From NCBI RefSeq assembly GCF_013343715.1, contig NZ_JABUNR010000007.1:156735-220734 (forward strand): 64,000 nucleotides of DNA, given 5' to 3'. Below the pieces are notes generated by a model. It was not told the DNA's origin, made no database searches, and saw nothing but the letters and a program-made list of their open reading frames with translations. The DNA comes from Mesobacillus harenae (GTDB taxonomy: Bacteria > Bacillota > Bacilli > Bacillales > Cytobacillaceae). Positions 8,248 to 16,083 of the stretch are shown here, piece after piece; position 1 is the stretch's first letter; every line of letters begins with the position of its first letter. The position numbers and the translations under genes were made by a program.

Positions 8248-8900
8248 GCTTTAGCCACTCCTCTCGATGCGTTCTTTTCCAGTTTTTTCGCAAGTATAAT
8301 GAGCGGCAAAGCAATTATGAAATATACCACCAACAGCATAACGAATACGGGCATTGTATAGCTGAGATTTGTATTTTGGATAATTAGTCCTTTATATGTT
8401 AAATCAGTCAGGGTAATCAGTGAAACTAAAGATGTGCCTTTTAGCAATTCAATTGAAATATTACCAAAACCTGGTAGCATAATACGGAATGCCTGCGGCA
8501 GAATGATTAAACGCATTCTCTGCCAGTTACTCATATTTAGTGCGATGGAAGCTTCTGTTTGGCCACTTGGAACGGCTAGAATGGCACCACGGACAACCTC
8601 AGAAGCATATGCTCCATAATTCAGCCCCAGTGCTACAACCCCAGCAAGAAACGGGGAAAATTGAATCCCAAAGGCTGGCAGTGCAAAGTAAATCCAAAAT
8701 AACTGGACAAGCAGAGATGTGCCTCTGAAAAGCTCTACATAAACAGCCGTAATTTTTCTAACGATAGAATATTTTGAAACGCGGCCAAGTCCGGCAACAA
8801 ATGCTACAACGAAAGCCAGCGCTGCTGACGCTAGTAAAACCTGAACCGTTATTACAGCCCCTGGCAGCAATCTTGGCAAAATATTTATATATGCTTCCAT
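8244..8900 (-). CDS. ehuC: Ectoine/hydroxyectoine ABC transporter permease EhuC
   Basis: 218 residues, five membrane helices, with EAA-type loop ILAVPSGQTEASIALNMS. It is the first permease gene of the operon and lies 101 bases downstream of ehuB, with a weak hairpin in the gap. The ATG is preceded by GGTGAAAATAT. Confidence 0.85.
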   Translation of the reverse strand: MEAYINILPRLLPGAVITVQVLLASAALAFVVAFVAGLGRVSKYSIVRKITAVYVELFRGTSLLVQLFWIYFALPAFGIQFSPFLAGVVALGLNYGAYASEVVRGAILAVPSGQTEASIALNMSNWQRMRLIILPQAFRIMLPGFGNISIELLKGTSLVSLITLTDLTYKGLIIQNTNLSYTMPVFVMLLVVYFIIALPLIILAKKLEKNASRGVAKA

Positions 8901-8949
8901 ATATTTTCACCACATCCTAAAATTCATTTAAGTCCTAAAAACCAAGAAG

Positions 8950-8973
8950 CAGGCCCCCTTTTAAGAGCGCCTG
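8950..8973 (-). terminator. Weak intergenic hairpin between ehuB and ehuC
   Basis: CAGGC and GCCTG arms enclose a loop in the 101-base gap, with a T-rich run further on. Binding-protein genes often precede such partial terminators or stabilising stems that keep their mRNA in excess over the permease genes. The stem is short. Confidence 0.35.
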
Positions 8974-9001
8974 ACCTCTGAATCACTTGAACTATAAACT
9001 A

Positions 9002-9874
9002 TTATTTACAAAGTTCTTCTGCTGTCGCATCTCCAGGCAAGTCTGCTTCTGTAAAACCAAACTCACTGATGATATCCAAAAGCTGTCCGGAATCCTTTAA
9101 CTTAGCCAGCTCTTCATTATAAGCTGCAAGGAGTTCCTCATCCTCCGGATTAAAGGCTGCTGCCCCATATCCACGGACACTTTCTCCGTCAACTACTGGC
9201 TGCGTGAAATCTTCAACACGATCAATGTTCTTAGCATTAGCTGTTGCAAGAGCCGCTTCAAGAGTTGGTCCTGTCATCGTGATTGCATCAACGCGGCCAG
9301 ACTCAAGTGATGTGATGTTCGAAGGGATATCCTGAACAATCTCCATCTGGCTTTCTTGTACTCCAGCTGCTTCTAGATAATCGATTTCAATTGCACCATT
9401 CATTACAGCGATTTTGACATCTGGATTTGCAGCAATATCTTCATAGCTATGTAAATTATGTGGATTACCCTTTTGAACAGCCAGAGCTTCTCCAATGCTA
9501 TATTCTGGTTCGCCAAACGCTACTTCTTTACAGCGATCTGGTGTTATGTACATTCCCGCTGTTATAACATCAAATTTTCCGGCTTGCAAACCTGGGATAA
9601 GGGAACCAAATTTAGTTAAGACCCCTTCCATTTCATCAATGCCAAGCTCCTTAAAAATTTCTCTGGAAACTTCAACTGCTTCACCAGTTAAATTACCATT
9701 CTCATCCTCATAAGCATATGGGTTTTCACCTGCAAACCCTACTACAACCTTTCCTTCTTCTCTTGCTTTTTCAAGTGTGGACATATCATCATCTGCACCT
9801 GAAGAAGTTGTCGAGCATGCTGCTGTAAAAATAACTAACAGGCTGACACTTAGTATTGTAAATAGTTTTTTCAT
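9002..9874 (-). CDS. ehuB: Ectoine/hydroxyectoine-binding lipoprotein EhuB
   Basis: A 290-residue solute-binding protein. The lipoprotein signal ends VIFTAAC, with the lipid-modified cysteine at residue 20. The family-specific stretches GEAVEVSREIFKELG, FGSLIPGLQAGKFDVIT, AGMYITPDRCKEVAF and KGNPHNLHSYED identify EhuB among the polar amino acid binding proteins. It delivers the solute to EhuCD. Ribosome site AGGGGG precedes the ATG. No ectoine degradation genes are in the window, so import may serve osmoprotection or feed a pathway elsewhere. Confidence 0.9.
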   Translation of the reverse strand: MKKLFTILSVSLLVIFTAACSTTSSGADDDMSTLEKAREEGKVVVGFAGENPYAYEDENGNLTGEAVEVSREIFKELGIDEMEGVLTKFGSLIPGLQAGKFDVITAGMYITPDRCKEVAFGEPEYSIGEALAVQKGNPHNLHSYEDIAANPDVKIAVMNGAIEIDYLEAAGVQESQMEIVQDIPSNITSLESGRVDAITMTGPTLEAALATANAKNIDRVEDFTQPVVDGESVRGYGAAAFNPEDEELLAAYNEELAKLKDSGQLLDIISEFGFTEADLPGDATAEELCK

Positions 9875-10325
9875 TTTCTAACCCCCTATAGGTATTAAGT
9901 CTACGGGATTCTAAATTATCAGACAAACGCCATATTTAAGGTTATTTAGGGATTATAATGTCTCTCACTGTATGAGCGCCTTTGAAGAAAGGATAACTTA
10001 AAATTGTTAGCAGATGCTTCTAGATACTCCCAAATATGCACTATCGTTTTACTTTTCTGAATATTCCCACTGAATTATACAGTTATTTCGCAAAAAAAAA
10101 TTCTGATTAAGGCAGAATGGCACAGATAGATTGTCCTATTTATTTTTAGGGACAGACATGAAAAATGGACAATTATAGAAATTTACACCAATAAGAAGGT
10201 TTACTGATGATTATCGGTTTTTGCTGCCTTTATGCTTACCGCCCTATAAAAGCTGAGTCATAAAATGATATGATTTAAAAGAAGAAGCTAAAACTTAACA
10301 AAAGAAATTTAAAAGGATGCTAAAT
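9875..10325. other. Divergent intergenic region, no further feature recognised
   Basis: This 451-base AT-rich region must hold the promoters of ehuB (minus) and the oxidoreductase (plus). No riboswitch, repeat or small reading frame with a good ribosome site could be made out. Confidence 0.5.
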
Positions 10326-11444
10326 ATGAAAAAAATCATTGTTATTGGAGCAGGTATTTTAGGAGCATCTACAGCCTACCAGCTTGTAAAAAGTGGGGCG
10401 GAAGTCCTTATTGTCGATCGCAATGATAAAGGACAAGCAACAGATGCTGCAGCCGGGATCATCTGCCCATGGCTATCACAGCGCCGCAACATGGCGTGGT
10501 ACGAGCTGGCAAAAGCAGGGGCTCGCTTTTATCCTAGTTTAGTTGAAGAACTGGAAAAAGATGGAGAAATAAAAACTGGCTATGCCAAAGTTGGTGCGCT
10601 CAGCTTGCAAAAAGATCCAGAAAAGCTGGGCAAAATGGCTAAGAGGGGATACGCACGAAGAGAAAATGCCCCAGAGGTTGGTCAGATTCACGAGTTTGAT
10701 CAGCAGAAAACGATTTCTCTTTTTCCTCCGCTTGATGATGAGTTTTCTTCCGTATATGTAAGCGGCGGTGCGCGTGTTGATGGAAGAGCACTTCGGAATT
10801 CCCTGCTGAGTGCAGCCCAGAAGCATGGGGCTACCCTAATAAATGGTGACGCCAGTCTAAGCTCGGAGGAAAATACGATAACGGGTGTGCACGTGGGGAA
10901 CGACTTTCATAAGGCTGACTCAGTTATTGTTTGTGCCGGGGCATGGGCTGCTGAATTATTTAAACCTTTAGGCGTGAATTTTAAAGTTACTTTTCAAAAG
11001 GCTCAAATTGCCCATCTCAAAATTCCAGATGCCAATACGGAAAAATGGCCTGTTGTAATGCCGCCTGGAAGCCAGTATTTACTTGCTTTTGAAAATGGCC
11101 GGATGGTAGCTGGTGCCACTCACGAAGACACCGATCAGTTTGATGCACGTATAACTGCCGGTGGCCTTCAAGAGATATTCAATAAAGTATTAGAGACTGC
11201 TCCAGGCTTAGCAGATAGTACGTTTGTTGAAGCACGAAGCGGTTTCCGCCCCTTCACTCCAGGATATCTTCCTGTGATCGGTCCGTTGCCTGGATGGACC
11301 GGTATTTTCGTGGCGAACGGCTTAGGGGCATCAGGTTTGACGATGGGGCCCTATATCGGAGCAGAGCTTGCAAAACTAGCTTTAGGGCAAGACTTGGAAA
11401 TCAACTTAGAAAACTATCCAGTTGCAGGAGCACTCGAAAATTAG
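10326..11444 (+). CDS. FAD-dependent amine/D-amino acid oxidoreductase (YurR/DadA-like)
   Basis: 372 residues. The N-terminal dinucleotide-binding motif GAGILGASTAYQL and the C-terminal FAD-contact region FRPFTPGYLPVIGPL then GLGASGLTMGPYIG are those of the glycine/D-amino acid oxidase (DAO) family. Length and start resemble B. subtilis YurR. An ATG at 10317 overlaps the ribosome site AAAAGG, so the ATG at 10326 is taken. It is divergent from ehuB. Substrate is unknown; a link to ectoine or another imported amine is only inference from position. Confidence 0.82.
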   Translation: MKKIIVIGAGILGASTAYQLVKSGAEVLIVDRNDKGQATDAAAGIICPWLSQRRNMAWYELAKAGARFYPSLVEELEKDGEIKTGYAKVGALSLQKDPEKLGKMAKRGYARRENAPEVGQIHEFDQQKTISLFPPLDDEFSSVYVSGGARVDGRALRNSLLSAAQKHGATLINGDASLSSEENTITGVHVGNDFHKADSVIVCAGAWAAELFKPLGVNFKVTFQKAQIAHLKIPDANTEKWPVVMPPGSQYLLAFENGRMVAGATHEDTDQFDARITAGGLQEIFNKVLETAPGLADSTFVEARSGFRPFTPGYLPVIGPLPGWTGIFVANGLGASGLTMGPYIGAELAKLALGQDLEINLENYPVAGALEN

Positions 11445-11445
11445 A

Positions 11446-11620
11446 AGGTTTTACTGCCTTTCGCTCCAATCAAGATGCCTATTCATTTATAGATGCAATG
11501 CTAGCGGAGGAAATACACGAGGGCTCCTGTTGGAAAGCGTAGATGATGAAACCAGCTCAGCTTGAGCCCGCGGAAAGCGCAGTGAACCCCAAATCGGCAG
11601 TTATGTCGCAGTATATGCAA
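11446..11620. repeat. Decayed copy of the Bacillus CGCGGAAAGC intergenic repeat
   Basis: Contains the pieces CTTTCGCTCCAATCAA, GGCTCCTGTTGGAAAGCG and CCCGCGGAAAGCG, all of which are recognisable fragments of the fuller repeat at 30899-31087, out of order and interrupted. No reading frame here is credible. Confidence 0.55.
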
Positions 11621-11630
11621 TGGATATAGA

Positions 11631-11680
11631 AAAAGAGCCGTGATTTTTCAATAAAATCAACGGCTCTTTTTTATATATAA
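11631..11680 (+). terminator. Rho-independent terminator
   Basis: AAAAGAGCCGTGATTTT pairs with AAAATCAACGGCTCTTTT (one bulge), followed by TTTAT. It probably ends transcription from the oxidoreductase gene about 190 bases upstream. Confidence 0.8.
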
Positions 11681-11817
11681 AACTAATTATAGCATCCTAT
11701 AAAGAAGGACTTTTTCCTGAGATGTCCTTAAGACAGTAACAGATAAATACAGAAAGTTTAAGTTTGGCTACAAAACAAGCCAGATTTTTCTATATAAGAA
11801 AGGCTTATGGCTTTCTC

Positions 11818-11846
11818 AAAAAAAGCCGCCATAAAAGGCAGCTTTT
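11818..11846 (-). terminator. Terminator downstream of the terC operon and small ORF
   Basis: On the minus strand, AAAAGCTGCC, a short loop and GGCGGCTTTTTTT form a stem with one mismatch and a T7 tract, immediately after the stop codon of the small frame at 11846-11995. Confidence 0.8.
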
Positions 11847-11995
11847 CATTCTGTATCGGGGGTAATTTGCTGGCCAATTGTACCATGTGGCTTTGGAACA
11901 TAATTTAAATGCTTTGTCTTATCAGATATTACTTCAGCCTCATATGAATCAGCCTTTATATCCTTTTGCTTTGAACTTTGTTGATTTTTATCCAG
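11846..11995 (-). CDS. Small hydrophilic protein, probable CTG start
   Basis: An open frame of 49 codons that runs to a TGA followed at once by a strong terminator. The only start with a proper ribosome site is CTG at 11995 (GGAGG eight bases upstream). The in-frame GTG at 12004 lies inside the ribosome site itself. The product is charged (KNQQSSKQKDIKADSYEAEV) and ends VPKPHGTIGQQITPDTE, with no membrane segment or cysteine. It lies 88 bases downstream of the terC stop, in the same direction. No family was recognised; small hydrophilic peptides of this kind are common in spore formers. Confidence 0.5.
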   Translation of the reverse strand: MDKNQQSSKQKDIKADSYEAEVISDKTKHLNYVPKPHGTIGQQITPDTE

Positions 11996-12083
11996 GACTT
12001 CCACCTCCGCTAAACCTAATGTTCGTATTTAGCGAAAGAATTATACTTAAAGTTCTTCTTGGAGAGTTTTACTACCAATTCTC

Positions 12084-12878
12084 CTAGGAAGCATTAGTTT
12101 CAGTACTAGGAATCGCTTCTGGGTCTATCTTCTCTTTTGACAAAAACCAGCCAGCTGCCGCTATCGAAATAAGGACCGCATAGAAAAATACCTTCCATTC
12201 AGTTGAATGGGCAAAATCATATGACAGTATACCGATATCTTTGTGTCCTAACGTGAGGACTGCCAGCTTAACCCCGACCCATCCGACAATTGCGAAGGCT
12301 GCAATTTCCAGACCAGGCCGTGTATGAAGGAGTTTGACAAACAGATTCGCAGCAAAACGCATGATCACCAACCCGATTAATCCGCCAGTAAAAATAACAA
12401 GGAATTTCCCGCCATCTAAACCGCCGATATTGGGTAAATTAGTATTCGGTAGAGCCATTGCAAGTGCTACTGCTGCAAGGATGGAGTCAACTGCAAAAGC
12501 GATATCAGCCAGTTCTACCTTGATAACAGTTGCCCAGAATCCAGATTTTTTCTTATCTTTTTCCTCAGTATGTTTTTCCTTCATCTTGCTGAAAACAAGT
12601 TTACGGACAATGTGATTAATGGCAATAAACAGAAGATAAAGTGCTCCTATCGCTTGAACCTGCCAAACATCGACAAGGAATGAAATAGCGAATAGCGAGA
12701 GGAAGCGGAATACGAATGCTCCGGCTAACCCATAAAACAGGGCTCTCTTTCTATCTTCCTCCGGGAGATGCTTAACCATGATCGCTAAAACAAGTGCATT
12801 ATCAGCAGCCAGTAACCCCTCAATAGCAATTAACAGGACTAATACCCAACTATATTCTAAAAAAATGGACAGTTCCAT
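12084..12878 (-). CDS. TerC-family membrane protein, likely Mn2+ exporter (YkoY/YceF type)
   Basis: 264 residues, seven to nine helices, with the two TerC metal-site motifs GLLAADNALVLAIMV and DIAFAVDSILAAV, each carrying the conserved acidic residues. This is the longer YceF/YkoY (MeeF/MeeY) branch, which in B. subtilis exports manganese to metallate secreted enzymes and is controlled by a yybP-ykoY riboswitch. Here it is the last gene behind an FbpB-like peptide and a YkvA protein, with that riboswitch class at the head of the transcript (13549-13642), which supports the assignment strongly. Confidence 0.88.
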   Translation of the reverse strand: MELSIFLEYSWVLVLLIAIEGLLAADNALVLAIMVKHLPEEDRKRALFYGLAGAFVFRFLSLFAISFLVDVWQVQAIGALYLLFIAINHIVRKLVFSKMKEKHTEEKDKKKSGFWATVIKVELADIAFAVDSILAAVALAMALPNTNLPNIGGLDGGKFLVIFTGGLIGLVIMRFAANLFVKLLHTRPGLEIAAFAIVGWVGVKLAVLTLGHKDIGILSYDFAHSTEWKVFFYAVLISIAAAGWFLSKEKIDPEAIPSTETNAS

Positions 12879-12909
12879 TATATGTTCCCCCTACTATTTA
12901 TTAAAATAG

Positions 12910-13197
12910 CTAAGCTGCTTTATCTATAAAACCATGTCTTTCTTTTAACGACTGTGGAGCCATCTTTACCATTCTTTCAAGGAAGAACGTGGCAATGACT
13001 ACATCATCAACAATACCTATTAGAGCCAGGTAGTCCGGTATTAAATCAAAAGGAAAGAAGGCATATGTGGCAATAAGCAAAATACTGAGCACTTTTTTGT
13101 GCAGCCCCACTTCCTTTGAAGAGAAGAAGTCCTTTATAAACGGTATAAACTTCCAAAACTTCAAAACAAACTTCAGCCTTTTAAAATACTTGAACAA
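12910..13197 (-). CDS. YkvA/DUF1232 family small membrane protein
   Basis: 95 residues with the DUF1232 core (KVLSILLIATYAFFPFDLIP then DYLALIGIVDDVVIA), a hydrophobic hairpin with Pro-Asp-Xaa-Ile-Pro. Function of the family is unknown. It sits between the FbpB-like and TerC genes, 31 bases before terC, under the same manganese riboswitch. Confidence 0.85.
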   Translation of the reverse strand: MFKYFKRLKFVLKFWKFIPFIKDFFSSKEVGLHKKVLSILLIATYAFFPFDLIPDYLALIGIVDDVVIATFFLERMVKMAPQSLKERHGFIDKAA

Positions 13198-13273
13198 TTT
13201 TCATCACCTTTTCGCAATTAATCGTTGGCGCTCTGAAAGCCTTGTCTGCAGCAAAATGAAGTGTTCTTTTGTT

Positions 13274-13399
13274 CTATTTCCGTGAAGCGTACTTTTCATC
13301 AAGACGTTTTTCTATTTTTTCAAGCTCAGTTTTATCATTCAAAAGTTCTTGTTTATTTTTCTTGATTAACTCAGAAAATGCCATCTTTTTCTTCTTCAT
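13274..13399 (-). CDS. FbpB-family small basic protein
   Basis: A 41-residue product: starts MKKKKMAFSELIKKNKQELL and ends EKRLDEKYASRK. The SELIKKNKQELLNDK block is the hallmark of FbpB-type small basic proteins; in B. subtilis FbpB works with the small RNA FsrA in the iron-sparing response, perhaps as an RNA chaperone. A GGAG ribosome site precedes the ATG. It is the first gene after the manganese riboswitch, before ykvA and terC, so here it may be produced when manganese is in excess. No Fur box was seen upstream. Confidence 0.8.
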   Translation of the reverse strand: MKKKKMAFSELIKKNKQELLNDKTELEKIEKRLDEKYASRK

Positions 13400-13481
13400 A
13401 TTTCTCACTCCACTCTTAATAAATTTATCCTAAAACCTTTGCTAATAGGATTTCCAGTTACACCGTCCCCCATGCTGGCAA

Positions 13482-13518
13482 TAAAAAAACCTTCACCAGC
13501 TAATGCATGGCGAAGGTC
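13482..13518 (-). terminator. Second terminator after the manganese riboswitch
   Basis: On the minus strand, ACCTTCGCC and GGTGAAGGT enclose a ten-base loop, followed by a run of T. It lies right after the first riboswitch terminator, before the FbpB-like gene. Confidence 0.75.
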
Positions 13519-13520
13519 TC

Positions 13521-13558
13521 ATAAAAAATAAAGACCTTTACCAACAGGTAAAGGTCTT
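13521..13558 (-). terminator. Riboswitch expression-platform terminator
   Basis: On the minus strand, AAGACCTTTACC pairs perfectly with GGTAAAGGTCTT and is followed by TATTTTTTAT. The left arm contains CCTTTA, which also forms the 3' strand of aptamer stem P1. Folding of the aptamer would therefore break this terminator, a classic ON switch. Confidence 0.85.
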
Positions 13559-13642
13559 GCTAACAACGGTTACGCTGCCAACAAAGCCGAGAGTGGTAAA
13601 ACTCCGAAATGACGACTTTGCTGTAAAAGCTACTCCCCTTTA
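13549..13642 (-). ncRNA. yybP-ykoY manganese riboswitch
   Basis: On the minus strand the element begins TAAAGGGGAGTAGC (13642-13629) and ends GTTGTTAGCAAGACCTTTA. The AAGGGGAGTAGC start, paired ends (TAAAGG with CCTTTA), the GTCGTCATTTCGGAG arm and the internal GCAACG/AACCGTTG elements fit the yybP-ykoY family, which binds Mn2+. It is followed by two terminators and then the FbpB-like, ykvA-like and terC genes. Control of a TerC-type manganese exporter matches the known role in B. subtilis. Confidence 0.88.
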
Positions 13643-13668
13643 GGAGAAACTATTCAACTGTTAGCATA

Positions 13669-13697
13669 ACGATAATGGAATCTCGAACTTTTGTCAA
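13669..13697 (-). promoter_or_regulatory. SigA promoter of the manganese riboswitch operon
   Basis: -35 TTGACA (13692-13697) and -10 TATCGT (13669-13674) with a 17-base spacer on the minus strand. The predicted start is about 20 bases before the aptamer. Confidence 0.7.
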
Positions 13698-13748
13698 TTC
13701 TTTTTAAATATTTATTATTTCCATTTTCTCCTTGGATTATTTTCTTAA

Positions 13749-13805
13749 TTGACAAAGATGTATATACAGGTTATTATGTAAACGCAAACAACACTTGTAT
13801 ATACA
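13749..13805 (+). promoter_or_regulatory. treP promoter with two TreR operators
   Basis: -35 TTGACA (13749-13754), 17-base spacer, -10 TATTAT (13772-13777). The palindrome TGTATATACA, the core of the B. subtilis TreR site, occurs twice: in the spacer at 13759-13768 and downstream of the start at 13796-13805. Both copies are followed by GG. The matching repressor is encoded at 47748-48476. Confidence 0.85.
13776..13791 (+). promoter_or_regulatory. Catabolite-responsive element (CcpA site)
   Basis: ATGTAAACGCAAACAA matches the cre consensus WTGNAARCGNWWWCAW at every position. It overlaps the -10 box and lies between the two TreR operators, so glucose repression of treP by CcpA is expected. Confidence 0.8.
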
Positions 13806-13892
13806 GGTAAATAAGATATAGACGCACTTCAATCTGTGCATATAAGGTTGGCGCACCTTTTTTTCACCATTCCACAATTCAGGAGGAACAAA

Positions 13893-15317
13893 ATGAGTAA
13901 ATATAATGGGCCAGCTAATGAACTACTGGAACATATTGGGGGAAAAGACAACATTGCGTCAGTCACCCATTGCGTTACTAGAATGCGCTTTGTGTTAAAA
14001 GATCCCCAAAAGGCGGATATTGAAAAAATTGAATCTATTAAACTTGTAAAAGGGACATTTACACAAGCAGGGCAATTTCAAGTTATTATAGGAAATGAAG
14101 TTTCTGATTTTTATAATGAGTTTGTAAAGGTTGCCGATGTCGAAAGCGCTTCAAAAGATGATGCAAAAGAGGCTGCTAAACAGAATATGAGCTGGCTGCA
14201 GCGAATGATTGCTCATTTAGCAGATATCTTCACTCCACTTATCCCAGCTCTTGTCGTTGGGGGCCTTATTCTCGGGTTTAGAAATGTAATTGGGGATATC
14301 AAAATGCTCGAGAATGGCACTATTACCCTTGTTGAATCTTCCCAGTTTTGGGCTGGGGTTCACCACTTCCTTTGGTTAATTGGTGAAGCGGTATTCCACT
14401 TCTTGCCTGTCGGTATCACCTGGTCGATTACGAAAAAAATGGGTACTTCACAAATTCTCGGGATCGTCCTTGGTCTCACACTCGTTTCTCCCCAGCTGCT
14501 GAACGCTTATGGAGTCGCAGGAGGAGCTGAAATACCTGTTTGGGACTTTGGCTTTGCACAGATTGATATGATTGGTTATCAGGCTCAAGTAATCCCTGCT
14601 ATTCTTGCTGGTTTTGTCCTAGCAATTTTAGAACGCAGGCTGCGCAGTTTTGTTCCTAATTCTATTTCAATGATCGTGGTTCCATTCTTTGCTTTGATTC
14701 CAACGGTTCTTATCGCTCACATTGTTCTTGGCCCAATCGGCTGGACAATTGGCTCATTTATCTCTGATGTCGTCTATTCTGGTTTAACCTCAGCATTCGG
14801 CTGGTTATTCGCAGCTATATTCGGATTTGCTTATGCACCGCTTGTTATAACAGGATTGCATCATATGACTAACGCCATTGATCTTCAATTAATGAGTGAG
14901 TTTGGAGGAACAAACCTCTGGCCAATGATTGCTTTATCAAATATCGCCCAAGGTTCTGCTGTACTTGCGATGATATATATCAACCGTAAAAATGAAGAAG
15001 AAAAGCAAGTTTCAATTCCTGCTGCAGTATCTTGTTACCTTGGAGTAACCGAGCCCGCGATGTTCGGGATTAACCTCAAATATGGCTTCCCATTCTTAGC
15101 GGCGATGATCGGTTCACTAGCAGCTGCTGTCATCTCTGTAGGCAGCAATGTTATGGCTAACTCCATTGGGGTTGGTGGGCTTCCCGGCATTCTATCTATA
15201 CAAGCACAGTACTGGGGAATGTTTACAATTGCGATGATTGTAGCAATTATCGTCCCTTTCCTGCTTACAATCGTCTTCTCAAAAACAAAAATGAACAAAT
15301 TTGCTGTGAAAAAATAA
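13893..15317 (+). CDS. treP: Trehalose-specific PTS enzyme IIBC
   Basis: A 474-residue permease. The IIB domain (residues 1-90) carries the phosphorylated cysteine in ASVTHCVTRMRF. The IIC domain has about ten helices with the conserved ITGLHHMTNAIDLQLM and SCYLGVTEPAMFGIN segments of sucrose/trehalose-type permeases. Sequence and TreR operators both indicate trehalose uptake with phosphorylation to trehalose-6-phosphate. The ATG at 13893 has AGGAGG; an in-frame ATG at 13836 lacks one. Unlike B. subtilis, neither treA nor treR follows; a strong terminator does. Confidence 0.92.
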   Translation: MSKYNGPANELLEHIGGKDNIASVTHCVTRMRFVLKDPQKADIEKIESIKLVKGTFTQAGQFQVIIGNEVSDFYNEFVKVADVESASKDDAKEAAKQNMSWLQRMIAHLADIFTPLIPALVVGGLILGFRNVIGDIKMLENGTITLVESSQFWAGVHHFLWLIGEAVFHFLPVGITWSITKKMGTSQILGIVLGLTLVSPQLLNAYGVAGGAEIPVWDFGFAQIDMIGYQAQVIPAILAGFVLAILERRLRSFVPNSISMIVVPFFALIPTVLIAHIVLGPIGWTIGSFISDVVYSGLTSAFGWLFAAIFGFAYAPLVITGLHHMTNAIDLQLMSEFGGTNLWPMIALSNIAQGSAVLAMIYINRKNEEEKQVSIPAAVSCYLGVTEPAMFGINLKYGFPFLAAMIGSLAAAVISVGSNVMANSIGVGGLPGILSIQAQYWGMFTIAMIVAIIVPFLLTIVFSKTKMNKFAVKK

Positions 15318-15341
15318 GACAAAAAGCGTCCTTGTAAGGAG

Positions 15342-15379
15342 AAAAACAGGCTGCTCAATTGAGCCGCCTGTTTTTTTGA
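15342..15379 (+). terminator. Terminator of treP
   Basis: AAAACAGGC, then GCTCAATTGAGC, then GCCTGTTTTTTT form a long stem with a T7 tract. Its presence directly after treP shows that treP is transcribed alone. Confidence 0.85.
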
Positions 15380-15540
15380 TTAGGACATTAAGACCAGCTT
15401 AGTCTGATATAACTAATCTAGCCTTTGATAGAGCCATCTTTAACATAGCTTGGTACAACAAGATCTGTTTAACACCTTTAAGCTCAGGTCCCAGATCTGA
15501 TTAACGCTAGCCTAACCATCCTTTAATCACTGTAAGCTCT

Positions 15541-15655
15541 GACATTGCTGACGTAGCTGAAGCAGTTTCCGGAAGACGAAGCTAGACATCCTTCCCGGCC
15601 GCCCCAGCGGAACGCCCGGAGCGAAATTAAGCAGCCAAATTTAACAGAACCACTA
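15541..15655. repeat. Decayed inverted copy of the CGCGGAAAGC repeat
   Basis: The string GCCGCCCCAGCGGAACGCCC, then GGAGCGAAATTAAGCAGCC and AAATTTAACAGAACC is a degenerate reverse complement of the left half of the repeat at 30899-31087. The stretch 15380-15540 has no recognisable feature. Confidence 0.5.
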
Positions 15656-15663
15656 ATTAACGT

Positions 15664-16083
15664 CTATTTAGCACGCTTTACCATTACCAACGCTGTGATA
15701 ATTAGTGTAAAAGCAGTCATGGCTAAAAATGGAATAGTAATGAAGCCAAGCCAATTGATATAGATGGCTGTACAAGGTACTCCGTTTACACAAGGCTTAA
15801 TTTCAGCAAACCCAGGGACCTTTTGAACCAAGTAATGATTAAAGGAAATCAGCCAGCCAATCAATGCAAAAGGCAATGCATATTGTTTGATAGATGAATC
15901 ATTTTTAAAGGTCGCAATACCGAGAAGCAAGACGAGCGGATACATCAGAATCCGCTGGTACCAGCAAAGTTCACAAGGAATATAGCCACGTATATCACTA
16001 AAATAGAGACTTCCCAAAGTTGCAACAATCGAAACTATCCAGGCAAAATACAAGAAGTATTGATTCTTATTATAGTTTTTCAT
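15664..16083 (-). CDS. bdbC: Disulfide bond formation protein C (DsbB-type quinone reductase)
   Basis: 139 residues, four helices, with the redox pair CELC in the first extracytoplasmic loop and a second pair in CVNGVPCTAIY, as expected for BdbC/DsbB. It re-oxidises BdbD and passes electrons to quinone. Its ATG overlaps the BdbD stop (TAATG), so the pair is translationally coupled. Confidence 0.92.
   Translation of the reverse strand: MKNYNKNQYFLYFAWIVSIVATLGSLYFSDIRGYIPCELCWYQRILMYPLVLLLGIATFKNDSSIKQYALPFALIGWLISFNHYLVQKVPGFAEIKPCVNGVPCTAIYINWLGFITIPFLAMTAFTLIITALVMVKRAK

Noticed and set aside
11294..11542. 82-codon open frame overlapping the oxidoreductase end
   Set aside because: It is mostly a shadow of the oxidoreductase gene in another phase, then runs into decayed repeat sequence.
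11878..12087. 69-codon plus-strand open frame
   Set aside because: No ribosome site; it lies opposite the better-supported small minus-strand frame with ribosome site and terminator.
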